64,000 nucleotides of DNA from Methylobacterium ajmalii (GCF_016613415.1 NZ_JACWCT010000026.1:54430-118429), one strand, 5' to 3'. Shown: positions 1 through 12,093, numbered from the stretch's first letter. Notes: generated by a model from the letters alone, not told the origin. Made by a program: numbers and translations.

Positions 1-174
1 GTCGATCGCGGCGACGAGATCGCCCGCAAGCTCGAGGCGCTCGGCCTCGGCGCCACCGCGACCCCGGCCGCCAAGGACCGCGCCCCCTCGACCACCGGCG
101 CCACCGCGGCCCGGCCCGAGGAGCCCCGCACCACCGGCTCCACCTCCACCCGCACCCCGACCGCCAAGAGGTAG
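1..174 (+). CDS. ftsL: C-terminal end of an FtsL-like cell division protein (partial)
   Basis: An open frame runs from base 1 to a TAG at 172-174 and gives the last 57 residues of a protein that begins outside the window. The visible part starts with a short helix-like stretch (DRGDEIARKLEALGL) and ends in a Thr/Pro/Ala-rich tail. No catalytic motif is visible. The FtsL call rests mainly on position: in Rhizobiales a small single-span divisome protein lies between rsmH and ftsI, and this frame ends 5 bases before the ftsI start. The tail alone is not diagnostic. Confidence 0.5.
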   Translation, partial: VDRGDEIARKLEALGLGATATPAAKDRAPSTTGATAARPEEPRTTGSTSTRTPTAKR

Positions 175-179
175 GCGCC

Positions 180-2030
180 GTGACCCAGGATTCGGACTTC
201 CAGGCTCACGCTCCCCTCGACCCGGACGCCATGCCGGAGACCGGCGCGCAGCCCGTGGACGACGCCCCCCAGCCCGCGCCCGGCCGCAGCCTCGCCGCGC
301 TGCTGCGCGGCGGCGTGCTGGCGATGTTCCGCCTCTCGGTCGAGCGCAGCGCCGCCCGCGTCGGGCTCGTCAGCCTGGTCTTCGGCGCTGTGTTCCTCAC
401 CCTGATGGGCCGGCTCGCCAGCTTCGCGCTGTTTCCCGACGATCCGGTCACCGCCTCGGCCCGCCGCGCCGAGGCCGGCGGCACGACCCAGATCCGGCCC
501 GACATCATCGACCGCAACGGCGAGATCCTGGCCACCGACATCCGCACCGTCTCGGTCTTCGCCGAGCCGAAGAACATCTACGACAAGGACGAGGCGGTCG
601 AGCTGCTCACCGCCGTCCTGCCGGAGATCAACGCCCGCGACCTGCGCGAGAAGCTGTCGTCGAAGAAGGGCTTCGTCTGGGTCAAGCGCGAGATCACCCC
701 GCGCCAGCAGGTCGAGGTGCATCGCCTCGGCATCCCGGGCGTCGGCTTCCTGCCGGACCACAAGCGTGTCTACCCGAACGGCACTGCGGCCGCCCACATC
801 CTCGGCGTGACCAACCTCGACAATGTCGGCATCGCCGGCATCGAGAAGTACATCGACCGCCAGGGCCTGCGCGACCTCACCAGCCTCGGCTTCGTCGAGA
901 AGTCGGCCGACATGGCGCCGGTCCAGCTGTCGATCGACCTGCGGGCCCAGCACGCGGTGCGCGACGAGCTGGCCTGGGGCATGGAGCATTACCGCGCCAA
1001 GGCGGCGGCCGGCCTGATCCTCGACGTGACCACCGGCGAGGTGATCGCCCTCGCCTCGCTGCCCGATTTCGACCCCAACGAGCCGAAGGACGCGCTCGAT
1101 CCCGACCGCATCAACCGGATGAACGTCGGCGTCTACGAGATGGGCTCGACATTCAAGGCGATGACGCTCGCCATGGCGCTCGATTCGGGCAAGTTCAACG
1201 TCAACTCGACCTTCGACACCCGCGGCGGCGTGCTGCACTGGGGCCGGCAGAAGATCCACGAGTACCACGGCACCAACCGGGTCATCACGATGCCAGAGGT
1301 GTTCACCCACTCGTCGAACATCGGCTCGGCCAAGATGGCGCTCGGCATCGGCGTGCCCGGCCACAAGGCCTTCCTCAAGAAGATGGGCCTGCTCGACCGC
1401 CTGCGCACCGAATTGCCGGAGAGCGCCGAGCCGATCATCCCGCCGCGCTGGACCGAGATCAACACGATCACCATCGCGTTCGGCCACGGCCTCGCCGTGG
1501 CGCCGCTCCAGGCCTCGGCGGCGGTGGCGGCGATCGCCAATGGCGGCTTCCTGATGACGCCGACCTTCCTCAAGCGGACCGAGGCCGAGGCGCGCGAGAA
1601 GGCGACGCAGGTGCTCTCGGCCCAGACCAGCGAGGCGATGCGCTACATCATGCGCCTCAACGCCACCGAGGGCTCGGCCAAGAAGGCGGCGATTCCCTAC
1701 TACTACGTCGGCGGCAAGACCGGCACCGCCGAGAAGGTCATCCGCGGCCGCTACGTCAAGAACCGGCTGTTCACGACCTTCATGGCGGCCGCCCCCATGG
1801 ACAAGCCCAAATACCTGTTCGTCACGATCATGGACGAGCCGCAGGCGGTCGCGGCGGAATCGGGCTCCTACGCCACCGCGGCCTGGAACTCCGGCGTCGT
1901 GACCGGCCGGGTCATCGCCCGCGTCGCCCCGATCCTCGGCCTGCCGCCGCAATTCGAGCCGCCGGCCAAGCCCTTCCCGCTGATGGTCAAGCTCGGCGCC
2001 TATCACGTCAACCAGGTGGACGGGCGATGA
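180..2030 (+). CDS. ftsI: Penicillin-binding protein FtsI (septal peptidoglycan transpeptidase)
   Basis: Class B penicillin-binding protein of 616 aa that crosslinks septal peptidoglycan in the divisome at the inner membrane. A GTG start at 180 follows the upstream stop by 5 bases. A long N-terminal cytoplasmic tail is followed by one membrane span at about residues 60-80, a PBP dimerisation region at about 105-240, and the transpeptidase domain. The three active-site motifs are intact: STFK with Ser323 and Lys326, SSN at 378-380 and KTG at 513-515. The last four bases form an ATGA overlap with murE, which implies translational coupling. Confidence 0.96.
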   Translation: MTQDSDFQAHAPLDPDAMPETGAQPVDDAPQPAPGRSLAALLRGGVLAMFRLSVERSAARVGLVSLVFGAVFLTLMGRLASFALFPDDPVTASARRAEAGGTTQIRPDIIDRNGEILATDIRTVSVFAEPKNIYDKDEAVELLTAVLPEINARDLREKLSSKKGFVWVKREITPRQQVEVHRLGIPGVGFLPDHKRVYPNGTAAAHILGVTNLDNVGIAGIEKYIDRQGLRDLTSLGFVEKSADMAPVQLSIDLRAQHAVRDELAWGMEHYRAKAAAGLILDVTTGEVIALASLPDFDPNEPKDALDPDRINRMNVGVYEMGSTFKAMTLAMALDSGKFNVNSTFDTRGGVLHWGRQKIHEYHGTNRVITMPEVFTHSSNIGSAKMALGIGVPGHKAFLKKMGLLDRLRTELPESAEPIIPPRWTEINTITIAFGHGLAVAPLQASAAVAAIANGGFLMTPTFLKRTEAEAREKATQVLSAQTSEAMRYIMRLNATEGSAKKAAIPYYYVGGKTGTAEKVIRGRYVKNRLFTTFMAAAPMDKPKYLFVTIMDEPQAVAAESGSYATAAWNSGVVTGRVIARVAPILGLPPQFEPPAKPFPLMVKLGAYHVNQVDGR

Positions 2031-3484
2031 GCCTCACCCTCGGCGACCTTTTTCCGCAGGCCGGTCGAGCCGCCGGCCTTCCCGTGGCCGGCCTCACCGC
2101 CGACAGCCGCAAGGTCGAGCCCGGCTTCGTGTTCCTGGCGGTGCCCGGCACCGCCGCCGACGGCCGGTTGTTCGCCGCCAAGGCGGCGGCGGCCGGCGCG
2201 GTCGCGATGGTGGCCGAAGGCGCGCGTCCGGCCGACCTGCCCGATCCGGTCGCCTACCTGACGGTGCCGGACGCGCGCGTCGCGCTCGCCGCCGCCGCCG
2301 CCCGGCTGCATCCGGGCCAGCCCGGCACCGTCGTCGCGGTCACCGGCACCAGCGGCAAGACCTCGATCGCCGACTTCGTGCGCCAGATCCTCGGCCGTCT
2401 CGGCCGGCAGGCGGCGAGCCTCGGCACGCTCGGCGTCATCACCACCTCGGGCGCGGCCTACGGCTCGCTGACGACCCCCGACCCGATCACCCTGCACGAG
2501 ACCCTCGACCGGCTCGCCCGCAACGGCGTGACCGAACTGGCGATGGAAGCCTCGTCGCACGGCATCGAGCAGAGCCGCCTCGACGGGGTACGCCTGACGG
2601 CGGCGGGCTTCACCAATCTCGGCCACGACCACCTCGACTACCACGGCACGCCGGAGGCCTACCTCCAGGCGAAGCTCCGGCTGTTCACGACGCTCCTGCC
2701 CGAGGACGGCACCGCGGTCGTCAACGCCGACGGGCCGCAGAGTCAGGCGGTGATCGCGGCGGTGCGCGAGCGTGGAATCCGCCTCGTCACCACCGGCCGG
2801 GCCGGGGAGGGGATCCGCCTCGTCTCCGCCCGCCCGGAGGGTTTCGCCCAGCGCCTCGAGATCGCGGTGGCGGGGACGACCCATGCGGTCGACCTACCCC
2901 TCGTCGGGACGTTCCAGGTCGAGAACGCGCTGCTGGCCGCCGGTCTCGTGCTCGCGACCCCGGCCGGCGCCGGGCGCGAGGCCGAGGTGATCGCGGCGCT
3001 CGGCCACCTCGCGGGCGTGCCCGGACGGCTCGAGCGGGTCGGCACGGTGCGGGATGCGCTCTGCATCGTCGACTACGCCCACAAGCCCGACGCGCTCGCC
3101 AACGTCCTAGACGCGTTGCGCACCTTCACCACCGGGCGCCTCGTCTGCGTCGTCGGCTGCGGCGGCGACCGCGACCGCGCCAAGCGCCCGCTGATGGGCC
3201 GGATCGCGACCGAGAAGGCCGATCGCGTCATCGTCACCGACGACAATCCCCGCAGCGAGGACCCCGCGACGATCCGCGCCGCGATCCTGGCGGCGGCACC
3301 CGGCGCCGAGGAGATCGGCGACCGCGCCGAGGCGATCCGGGCGGCGGTGCGCGACCTGCGCGCTGGCGACGTGCTGGTAGTCGCCGGCAAAGGTCATGAA
3401 ACCGGCCAGATCATCGGCGACCGCACGTTGCCCTTCTCCGACCGCGACGCGGTCCTGAGCGCGATCGAGGAGTCCCGCGCATGA
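2027..3484 (+). CDS. murE: UDP-MurNAc-L-Ala-D-Glu:meso-diaminopimelate ligase MurE
   Basis: Cytoplasmic ATP-dependent ligase (485 aa) that adds the third residue to the peptidoglycan stem peptide. The Mur-ligase P-loop GTSGKTS is at residues 107-113. The lysine expected to be carbamylated is Lys216. DNPR at 406-409 is the signature that selects meso-diaminopimelate rather than lysine, as expected for a Gram-negative cell. The length is typical. The gene overlaps ftsI by four bases at the start and murF by four bases at the end, so three successive steps are translationally linked. Confidence 0.97.
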   Translation: MSLTLGDLFPQAGRAAGLPVAGLTADSRKVEPGFVFLAVPGTAADGRLFAAKAAAAGAVAMVAEGARPADLPDPVAYLTVPDARVALAAAAARLHPGQPGTVVAVTGTSGKTSIADFVRQILGRLGRQAASLGTLGVITTSGAAYGSLTTPDPITLHETLDRLARNGVTELAMEASSHGIEQSRLDGVRLTAAGFTNLGHDHLDYHGTPEAYLQAKLRLFTTLLPEDGTAVVNADGPQSQAVIAAVRERGIRLVTTGRAGEGIRLVSARPEGFAQRLEIAVAGTTHAVDLPLVGTFQVENALLAAGLVLATPAGAGREAEVIAALGHLAGVPGRLERVGTVRDALCIVDYAHKPDALANVLDALRTFTTGRLVCVVGCGGDRDRAKRPLMGRIATEKADRVIVTDDNPRSEDPATIRAAILAAAPGAEEIGDRAEAIRAAVRDLRAGDVLVVAGKGHETGQIIGDRTLPFSDRDAVLSAIEESRA

Positions 3485-4938
3485 CCGAGCCCCTCTGGAC
3501 CCTGGACACCGCCGCCGCCGCGATGGGCGGCCGCGCCGTCGCGGACGCCGCCGCGTCCCGCGACCTGTCCGGAATCTCGATCGACACCCGCACCCTAAAG
3601 GTCGGGGACCTGTTCTTCGCCATCCGGGGCGAGGCCCGCGACGGCCACGACTTCGTGCGCGACGCGCTCGCCCGCGGCGCCGGCGCCGCGGTGGTGGCCG
3701 AGGAGCGCGCCGCCGACCTCGCCGAGGCCGGCCCGGTGATCGCCGTGCCGGCCCGGGACGAGGACGGCGTGCTCGCCGCCATGCGGGGCCTTGCCGCCGC
3801 CGCGCGCGCCCGCACCGGCGCGCGGGTGCTCGCCGTCACCGGCTCGGTCGGCAAGACCGGCACCAAGGAGGCGCTGCGCCACGTGCTGGCCGCGCAAGGG
3901 GTCACCCACGCCTCGGTTGCCTCCTACAACAACCACTGGGGCGTCCCCCTGACCTTGAGCCGGATGCCGGCCGCGAGCGAGTTCGGGGTGTTCGAGGTCG
4001 GCATGAACCATGCCGGCGAGATCGCGCCGCTTACCCGGCTGGTGCGGCCCGAGATCGCGATCGTCACGACCGTCGAGCCGGTCCATATCGAGCATTTCCG
4101 CTCGCTGTCGGGCATCGCCGACGCCAAGGGCGAGATCTTCTACGGCCTGGAGCCCGGCGGCGTCGCGATCGTCAACCGCGACAACCCGAACTTCGAGCGG
4201 CTGAAGGCCCATGCGCTGGCCTCGCGGGCCGGTCGCATCGTGAGCTTCGGCGAGCACCGCGAGGCCGACGTGCGGGCCGAGCGCATCGTGATGCGGCCCG
4301 ACCTCTCGATCGTCGACGTGCGGGCGATGGGCCAGGCCGTGACCTACCAGCTCGGGACGCCTGGCCGGCACACGGCCCTGAACTCGCTCGCCGTCATCGC
4401 CGCCGTGCAGGCGCTCGGCGCCGACCTGGCGCTGGCGGCCCTGTCGCTGGCCCAGCTGCGCCCGCCCGTCGGCCGCGGCGCCCGCACGATGCTGCGGATC
4501 GGCGACGGCGAGGCGCTGCTCGTCGACGAGAGCTACAACGCCAACCCGGCCTCGATCCGGGCCGCGCTCAGCACGCTGGCCGGTGCCGAGACCGCGGGCC
4601 GCCGCATCGCGATCCTGGGCGACATGATGGAGCTCGGCGCGGACGCGCCCGCCCTGCACCGCGAGCTGGCCGGGGCGGTCGAGGAGCACGGCATCGACCT
4701 CGTCCTCACCGCCGGCCCGCTGATGCAGGAACTGTTCGAGGCGCTGCCGGCCTCCCGGCGCGCCGCGGCCCGGCCGACCTCGGCCGAGCTCGTCGATCCG
4801 GTGCTCGATCTCGTCCGCCCCGGCGACGCCGTGATGGTCAAGGGCTCGAACAGCACCCGCATGGGCCGGATCGTCGAGGCGCTCAAGGCCCGCTACGGCG
4901 CCCAGGACCAGGATCTCGCCGTCGGCCGGTCCGGCTGA
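3481..4938 (+). CDS. murF: UDP-MurNAc-tripeptide:D-Ala-D-Ala ligase MurF
   Basis: Mur-family ligase (485 aa) that adds D-Ala-D-Ala to UDP-MurNAc-tripeptide in the cytoplasm and so completes the pentapeptide precursor. The N-terminal uridine-binding domain is followed by the ATP-binding P-loop TGSVGKTGT at about residues 120-128. The central domain carries the expected motifs around [10 protein letters not shown] and VDESYNANP. The ATG at 3481 overlaps the murE stop (ATGA). A 79-base gap separates the gene from mraY. Confidence 0.96.
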   Translation: MTEPLWTLDTAAAAMGGRAVADAAASRDLSGISIDTRTLKVGDLFFAIRGEARDGHDFVRDALARGAGAAVVAEERAADLAEAGPVIAVPARDEDGVLAAMRGLAAAARARTGARVLAVTGSVGKTGTKEALRHVLAAQGVTHASVASYNNHWGVPLTLSRMPAASEFGVFEVGMNHAGEIAPLTRLVRPEIAIVTTVEPVHIEHFRSLSGIADAKGEIFYGLEPGGVAIVNRDNPNFERLKAHALASRAGRIVSFGEHREADVRAERIVMRPDLSIVDVRAMGQAVTYQLGTPGRHTALNSLAVIAAVQALGADLALAALSLAQLRPPVGRGARTMLRIGDGEALLVDESYNANPASIRAALSTLAGAETAGRRIAILGDMMELGADAPALHRELAGAVEEHGIDLVLTAGPLMQELFEALPASRRAAARPTSAELVDPVLDLVRPGDAVMVKGSNSTRMGRIVEALKARYGAQDQDLAVGRSG

Positions 4939-5017
4939 GCCCACCTTCAGGAAGCTGTCGCAGTGCTGCCGGCATAAGCCCGGCGCTGCCGCTCGCCCAC
5001 GATCGGATATCCTTGGG

Positions 5018-6103
5018 ATGCTCTACCTCCTCTCCGACCTGAGCGGCGTGTTCTCGCCGCTCAACGTCTTCCGCTACATCACCTTCCGCACCGGCGGCGC
5101 GCTGTTCACCGCCGGCTTCTTCGTGTTCTGGTTCGGCCCCTGGATCATCTCGCTCCTGCGCCTGCGCCAGGGCAAGGGCCAGCCGATCCGCGAGGACGGC
5201 CCGCAATCGCATCTGCTGACCAAGCGCGGCACGCCCACCATGGGCGGACTGATGATCCTGGCGGGCACGCTGGTGGCGGTCGTGCTCTGGGCCAACCCGC
5301 GCAACCACTACGTCTGGATCGTCATGATGGTGACGCTGGGCTTCGGCGCCATCGGCTTCTACGACGACTACCTCAAGGTCACCAAGCAGAGCCACAAGGG
5401 CTTCTCCGGCAAGTTCCGCCTCGGCCTCGAGGCGCTGATCGCGATTGCGGCCTGCACCGCCATCGCGGAATATTCGGCCCCGGGCCTCGCCTACCGGCTC
5501 GCCTTCCCGGTCTTCAAGGACGCGATCATCAATCTCGGCCTGTTCTACGTCGCCTTCGCGGGCTTCGTGATCGTGGGCGCGGGCAACGCGGTCAACATCA
5601 CCGACGGCCTCGACGGGCTCGCCATCGTGCCGGTGATGATCGCGGCGGCCACCTTCGGGATCATCGCCTACCTGGTCGGCAACGTCATCTACGCCTCCTA
5701 CCTCCAGGTGAACTACGTTCCGGGCACCGGCGAGCTGGCGGTGATCTGCGGCGCCTTGATCGGGGCGGGCCTCGGCTTCCTGTGGTTCAATGCGCCGCCG
5801 GCCCAGATCTTCATGGGCGATACCGGCTCGCTGGCGCTCGGCGGCCTGCTCGGCACCGTGGCGGTGGCGACCAAGCACGAGATCGTGCTCGGCATCGTCG
5901 GCGGCCTGTTCGTGCTGGAGATCCTGTCGGTCATCATCCAGGTCGCGTCGTTCAAGCTCACCGGCAAGCGCGTCTTCCGCATGGCGCCGATCCACCACCA
6001 CTTCGAGCAGAAGGGCTGGAAGGAGCCGCAGGTCGTGATCCGGTTCTGGATCATCGCCGTGGTGCTGGCGCTGCTCGGCCTGGCGACGCTCAAGCTGCGG
6101 TAG
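5018..6103 (+). CDS. mraY: Phospho-MurNAc-pentapeptide transferase MraY
   Basis: Polytopic inner-membrane enzyme (361 aa) that transfers phospho-MurNAc-pentapeptide to undecaprenyl phosphate, forming lipid I. About ten hydrophobic spans are visible. Family motifs are intact: the cytoplasmic [10 protein letters not shown] segment near residues 68-77, the Asp pair in DDYLK at 116-120, NITDGLDG at 193-200, and PIHHHFE near the C-terminus. The start at 5018 lies 79 bases after murF. It probably belongs to the same operon, although the gap could hold an internal promoter. Confidence 0.97.
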   Translation: MLYLLSDLSGVFSPLNVFRYITFRTGGALFTAGFFVFWFGPWIISLLRLRQGKGQPIREDGPQSHLLTKRGTPTMGGLMILAGTLVAVVLWANPRNHYVWIVMMVTLGFGAIGFYDDYLKVTKQSHKGFSGKFRLGLEALIAIAACTAIAEYSAPGLAYRLAFPVFKDAIINLGLFYVAFAGFVIVGAGNAVNITDGLDGLAIVPVMIAAATFGIIAYLVGNVIYASYLQVNYVPGTGELAVICGALIGAGLGFLWFNAPPAQIFMGDTGSLALGGLLGTVAVATKHEIVLGIVGGLFVLEILSVIIQVASFKLTGKRVFRMAPIHHHFEQKGWKEPQVVIRFWIIAVVLALLGLATLKLR

Positions 6104-6214
6104 GGGCGGCGAGGTCGGACCTTGCAATCTCGGCCGCCGCTTGGAAGGAAGGCGCTTTCCCTCTTCCACACCGGGAGGGGGGAGGCGCCCTTCGATCATC
6201 CGGCGGAACCCCGC

Positions 6215-7603
6215 ATGACACCCTCCACCACCTTCGCCGGCCGGACGGTCGCCCTGTTCGGCCTCGGCGGCTCGGGCCTCGCCACGGCGCTCAGCCTCAA
6301 GGCGGGCGGGGCCCGGGTGATCGCCTGCGACGACAACCCGGCCCGCATGGCGGCGGCGCGCGAGCAGGGCATCGAGACCGGCGACCTGCGCGGGGCGGAG
6401 TGGAGCACCTTCGCCGCCCTCGTCCTCGCGCCCGGCGTGCCCCTGACCCACCCGGTCCCGCACTGGACCGTGGACCTCGCGACGGCCGCCGGCGTCCCGG
6501 TGATCGGCGACATCGAGCTGTTCTGCCGCGAGCGGGCGGCGACGAGCCCGGACGCGCCCTTCGTCGCCATCACCGGCACCAACGGCAAGTCGACCACCAC
6601 GGCGCTGATCGCCCACGTCCTGGCGGCGGCCGGACGCGACGTGCAGATGGGCGGCAACATCGGCACGGCCATCCTGTCGCTCGCCCCGCCGTCGCCGGAG
6701 CGCGTCCACGTCATCGAGCTGTCGTCGTTCCAGATCGACCTGACGCCGTCGCTCGCACCCACCATCGGCGTCCTCCTCAACCTCACGCCCGACCACCTCG
6801 ACCGCCACGGCGACATGGCGCGCTACGCCGCCATCAAGGAGCGGCTGGTGACCGGCGCCGCGCATGCGATCGTCGGCGTCGACGACGCGTATTGCCGCGC
6901 GATCGCGGCGCGTCGCACGGGGCCGCTCACCCGGGTCCATGTCGGCGAGGCGGGGGAGGGGCCGGGCATCCTCGCCCGCGGCGGCATCGTCATCGACGGG
7001 CGCCGGGAGCCGGCGGAGCCGGTGGCGGACCTCGCCGGCATCGGGTCCCTGCGCGGCGCCCACAACTGGCAGAACGCCGCCATCGCCTACGCGGTGGCGA
7101 GCGCGCTCGGCGTGACGCCGGACGCCTTCGCAGCGGCGCTCGCGACCTTCCCGGGCCTGCCGCACCGGATGGAGGAGGTCGGGCGTCGCGGCCCGGTCCT
7201 GTTCATCAACGATTCGAAGGCCACCAACGCCGACTCGACCGAGAAGGCGCTGTCGGCCTTCCCGCGGGTCCACTGGATCCTCGGCGGCAAGCCGAAGGAG
7301 GGCGGGATCGCGAGCCTCGCGCCGTACTTCCCGCGCGTCGCCCACGCCTACCTGATCGGTGCGGCGAGCGACGACTTCGCCGCCACCCTCGACGGGCATG
7401 TGCCGTTCAGCCGCTGCGGCACGCTCGCCGCCGCGGTCGCGCAGGCCGCCGGGATGGCCGAGGCGGATGCGGCGGGCGAGCCGGTGGTGCTGCTCTCGCC
7501 GGCCTGCGCCTCCTACGACCAGTTCCGCAGCTTCGAGGATCGCGGCGACCAGTTCCGCGACCTCGTCCGGGCCCTGCCGGGCCTGCGCCCTCCCGGGGCC
7601 TGA
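6215..7603 (+). CDS. murD: UDP-MurNAc-L-alanine:D-glutamate ligase MurD
   Basis: Cytoplasmic Mur ligase (462 aa) that adds D-glutamate to UDP-MurNAc-L-Ala. A glycine-rich nucleotide-binding start (FGLGGSG) is followed by the P-loop GTNGKSTTT at residues 121-129. The motifs around [11 protein letters not shown] and NDSKATN identify MurD rather than MurC. The frame is open further upstream to a TTG at 6122, but those residues do not resemble MurD, so the ATG at 6215 is preferred. It is the last cell-wall gene of the cluster here; ftsW, murG and murC, which usually come next, are absent. Confidence 0.95.
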   Translation: MTPSTTFAGRTVALFGLGGSGLATALSLKAGGARVIACDDNPARMAAAREQGIETGDLRGAEWSTFAALVLAPGVPLTHPVPHWTVDLATAAGVPVIGDIELFCRERAATSPDAPFVAITGTNGKSTTTALIAHVLAAAGRDVQMGGNIGTAILSLAPPSPERVHVIELSSFQIDLTPSLAPTIGVLLNLTPDHLDRHGDMARYAAIKERLVTGAAHAIVGVDDAYCRAIAARRTGPLTRVHVGEAGEGPGILARGGIVIDGRREPAEPVADLAGIGSLRGAHNWQNAAIAYAVASALGVTPDAFAAALATFPGLPHRMEEVGRRGPVLFINDSKATNADSTEKALSAFPRVHWILGGKPKEGGIASLAPYFPRVAHAYLIGAASDDFAATLDGHVPFSRCGTLAAAVAQAAGMAEADAAGEPVVLLSPACASYDQFRSFEDRGDQFRDLVRALPGLRPPGA

Positions 7604-7770
7604 GCGCCGACCTCGGCCCTCCCGCATCCGCGGCGCCGTTCCCAGGGCGGGCAAATCGGCGTAAGGGGCTTGCCGCCGGACGGGCCTCGCGCGGGCCCGG
7701 CGCGCGCCCGGGCGGTGCCGTTCCGCATCCGCCCTCGTGCCGGCCCCTCCATGCGCTGCCAGCCGGTGCC

Positions 7771-8598
7771 ATGCTGCCTCCCCAACACCTCCTGCCCGCC
7801 GAGTCCCAGGCTCCCGCGACCACGCCCGCGCACGTCCCGCACCGGCCGGGGCCACGCAAGATCATCAGCTGGAACCTGCTGCGACGGACCGGCGCGACGG
7901 TCGATGCCCTGGAGGCGCTGATCGCCCAGGAGAAGCCGGACCTCCTGCTGATGCAGGAGGCGACCGTCGACATCACCGAGCTGCAGGCGCGGGTCGGCGG
8001 GCACTACGCCTGGGCGCCGCTGCCGAAGCGCATCCACGGTCTCGCGATGTGGAGCCCGACCCCGTGGCCGAGCCCGCCGCGGGTGATCACGCTGCCCTCG
8101 GGCGCGCTCATCGACCGGGTCTGCCAGATCCTCGATCTCGGCTCGTTCGGGGTCGCCAACGTCCACCTGTCGCACGGCCAGGTGCTCAACCGGCGCCAGC
8201 TGCGCCGCATCGCCCAGAACCTGCCGGTGCGCGCCGCCGTGCTCGGCGACTACAACATCGTCGGGCCCGCCCTGCTGCCGGGCTTCCACGATGTCGGGCC
8301 GCGCCACCCGACCCACGCCATGGTCGACATCGTGCCCCTGCGCCTCGACCGCTGCCTGGTCCGCGGGCTCACCTGCCGCGGCCAGGCGGTGCTGCCGCGG
8401 GGCGCCTCCGACCACCGGCCGATCGTGGTCCACCTTGAGCCCGGCAACCCGCAGGGGCGGCGCGAGCCGCTGCGCGACAGGATCGCGGCGTTCCGCGACC
8501 GGGCCGAGGATCTCCGCAAGCGAGTGCCGCTCAAAGATATGGCAGCAGCAATCGGACGGCGGCGTCGCGCAGCCGCACGGCCATCCCGCGAGAGTTGA
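7771..8598 (+). CDS. Endonuclease/exonuclease/phosphatase-family protein
   Basis: A 275-aa protein of the EEP superfamily of metal-dependent phosphodiesterases and phosphomonoesterases. All landmark motifs are present in order: SWN at 33-35, the metal-binding Gln-Glu at 62-63, NVHLSHG at 130-136, GDYN at 159-162, RLDR at 191-194 and SDHRP at 213-217. No signal peptide is obvious. The substrate (DNA, lipid or phosphoinositide-like) cannot be told from sequence. The ATG at 7771 is the first start close to the domain. The final 68 bases overlap the convergent phospholipase D gene. An Arg-rich C-terminal tail follows the catalytic domain. Confidence 0.82.
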   Translation: MLPPQHLLPAESQAPATTPAHVPHRPGPRKIISWNLLRRTGATVDALEALIAQEKPDLLLMQEATVDITELQARVGGHYAWAPLPKRIHGLAMWSPTPWPSPPRVITLPSGALIDRVCQILDLGSFGVANVHLSHGQVLNRRQLRRIAQNLPVRAAVLGDYNIVGPALLPGFHDVGPRHPTHAMVDIVPLRLDRCLVRGLTCRGQAVLPRGASDHRPIVVHLEPGNPQGRREPLRDRIAAFRDRAEDLRKRVPLKDMAAAIGRRRRAAARPSRES

Positions 8599-9967
8599 GG
8601 TCGTCGGCGGTCAGCCGCGCCTCCATCTTGGCCTGCATCAGCCGATTGAGGTCGGCGGCGAAGTCGGGGTCGTAGACCTCGACGTTGAGCTCGAAGTTCA
8701 GCCGGAAGCTGCGGCTGTCCCAGTTGGCGCTGCCGACGAAGCACCAGGCGTCGTCCACCACCATCAGCTTCGAGTGGTCGAAGGGCGGCCGGTCGAGCCA
8801 GATCCTGACGCCGGCTTCGAGCAGCGGCCCGACATGGGCCCGCGTCGCCCAGTCGACCACCCGGTGGTTGCTCGCCTGCGGGATGATGACGTCGACCGTG
8901 ACGCCCCGCATCGCCGCGAGGCCGAGCGCCGTCAGCAGCATCTCGCTCGGCAGGAAGTAGGGGGTGGCGAAGCGCACCGAGTGCCGGGCGGTGGCGAGCG
9001 CCTCCAGCACCACGAACTCGATCTTCTCGATATCGGCGTCCGGCCCCGAGGTGACGACCCGGGCGAGCGACGCGCCCGCGGGCGGGATCTGCGGGAACCA
9101 GGCCGGCCCCTCCAGGTCCTCGCCCTTGACGAAGGCCCAGTCGCGCCAGAAGGCCTGGGCGAGCTGGCCGACCACCGGCCCGTCGATGCGGAAATGGCTG
9201 TCGCGCACCGGCTCGGGCGGGTCCTTCGCCATGACGTTCTCGTCGGCGATGTTCACTCCCCCGACGAAGCCGATCCGGCCGTCGATCAGAAGAAGCTTCT
9301 TGTGGGTGCGCAGGTTGAGGAACGGCATCCGCCAGGGCAGCGCCGAATGCATGAACAGCCCGGCCGGGATTCCGAGGCCGCGCAGGCGCCGGTACATCGC
9401 CGGGAAGAAGTAGCCGCTGCCGATGCCGTCGATCAGGACGCAGACCGCGACGCCCCGGGCCTGTGCGGCGTCGAGCGCTGCCGCGAAGGCCCGGCCGCTG
9501 TCGTCGTCGCGCATGATGTAGCTCGACAGCGCGACGCTGGTCTGCGCCTCGGCGATCGCCAGGAGCATCGCCGGATAGGCCTCGTCGCCGTGGCGGTAGC
9601 GCCGGACGCTGTTGCCCGCCACCAGCGGCAGGCCGCTGATCCGTTCGACGGCGCGCCGCAAGGGGGCGAAGGCCTCCGGCACCTCGGCCACGGGGGCCAG
9701 CGGCGCGCCGGGCCGCGGCCCGGGCAGCACCGGCAGGCGGCGGGCGCGCCGGCTCACCCGGTTGATGCCGAACATCACGTAGAGGAGGCTGCCGAGCATC
9801 GGCGAGAGCCAGCCGAGGCCGATCCACCCGATCGCCGCGCCGACCTCGCGCTTGTTCATCAGCACGTGGACGGTGACGATGACCGCGAGCGCCAGGCCGA
9901 TCGGCGCCAGCACCTCCGACTGGATCGCGGCCGGGATGCCGAGCCAGCGGTAGATCTCGTGTTCCAC
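8531..9967 (-). CDS. Phospholipase D-family protein, cardiolipin synthase-like
   Basis: A 478-aa membrane protein with two N-terminal hydrophobic segments (about residues 12-35 and 42-65), as in bacterial cardiolipin synthases, which condense two phosphatidylglycerols at the inner membrane. Two complete HKD motifs are present: His222, Lys224 and Asp229, and His398, Lys400 and Asp405. The GTG at 9965-9967 is chosen because an AGGAG ribosome-binding site sits 8 bases upstream; a longer frame upstream adds only low-quality sequence. The 3' end overlaps the convergent EEP gene by 68 bases. A different PLD-family activity cannot be excluded. Confidence 0.87.
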   Translation of the reverse strand: MEHEIYRWLGIPAAIQSEVLAPIGLALAVIVTVHVLMNKREVGAAIGWIGLGWLSPMLGSLLYVMFGINRVSRRARRLPVLPGPRPGAPLAPVAEVPEAFAPLRRAVERISGLPLVAGNSVRRYRHGDEAYPAMLLAIAEAQTSVALSSYIMRDDDSGRAFAAALDAAQARGVAVCVLIDGIGSGYFFPAMYRRLRGLGIPAGLFMHSALPWRMPFLNLRTHKKLLLIDGRIGFVGGVNIADENVMAKDPPEPVRDSHFRIDGPVVGQLAQAFWRDWAFVKGEDLEGPAWFPQIPPAGASLARVVTSGPDADIEKIEFVVLEALATARHSVRFATPYFLPSEMLLTALGLAAMRGVTVDVIIPQASNHRVVDWATRAHVGPLLEAGVRIWLDRPPFDHSKLMVVDDAWCFVGSANWDSRSFRLNFELNVEVYDPDFAADLNRLMQAKMEARLTADDLNSRGMAVRLRDAAVRLLLPYL

Positions 9968-10090
9968 GCGGGTCTCCTGCCGGCGCCGTCCGAGGGCCCG
10001 CGCCCTGTCGTGCCCCCGATCGGTTCCACCGGATACGAAAGGATGGAGGCGGAATCCACTCGGCGGCGCGGCCATCCACGCCCGACAAAC

Positions 10091-10123
10091 AAAAATCCCC
10101 CGCCCCGGGGAGGGGCGAGGGAT
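10091..10123 (-). terminator. Rho-independent terminator of typA
   Basis: Read on the minus strand, a 12-bp stem with one mismatch (10112-10123 paired with 10095-10106, 5-base loop) is followed directly by TTTTTGTTTGT. It lies 27 bases beyond the typA stop codon. Confidence 0.85.
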
Positions 10124-10149
10124 CCGGTCTCACGAAAAGTCTGAGGCGA

Positions 10150-11976
<1,827 letters not shown>

Positions 11977-12056
11977 GGGATATCCGAAGCAAACAAAGCC
12001 CGGCACGCCGCGGGCCGCCAGGATGGCAGCCGGACGCATCGAGCCGGGGGAAAACT

Positions 12057-12093
12057 ATTGCGTCGCAATATAAGGTGTGGCGCCACTTCGCAA
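12057..12093 (-). promoter_or_regulatory. Candidate typA promoter with a 13-bp palindrome
   Basis: On the minus strand TTGCGA (12093-12088) and TATATT (12072-12067) are separated by 15 bases, shorter than ideal. A palindrome, ATTGCG-T-CGCAAT, at 12057-12069 overlaps the putative -10 box. The patch is AT-richer than its surroundings. Promoter and operator roles are both inferred. Confidence 0.3.

Noticed and set aside
5782..7770. Very long open frame leading into the EEP gene
   Set aside because: It is the +1 frame across mraY and murD, rich in Arg, Pro and Gly; only the part from 7771 has family motifs.
4883..7855. 990-codon minus-strand frame
   Set aside because: Antisense to murF, mraY and murD, with Arg/Gly/Asp-rich composition typical of shadow frames in GC-rich genes.
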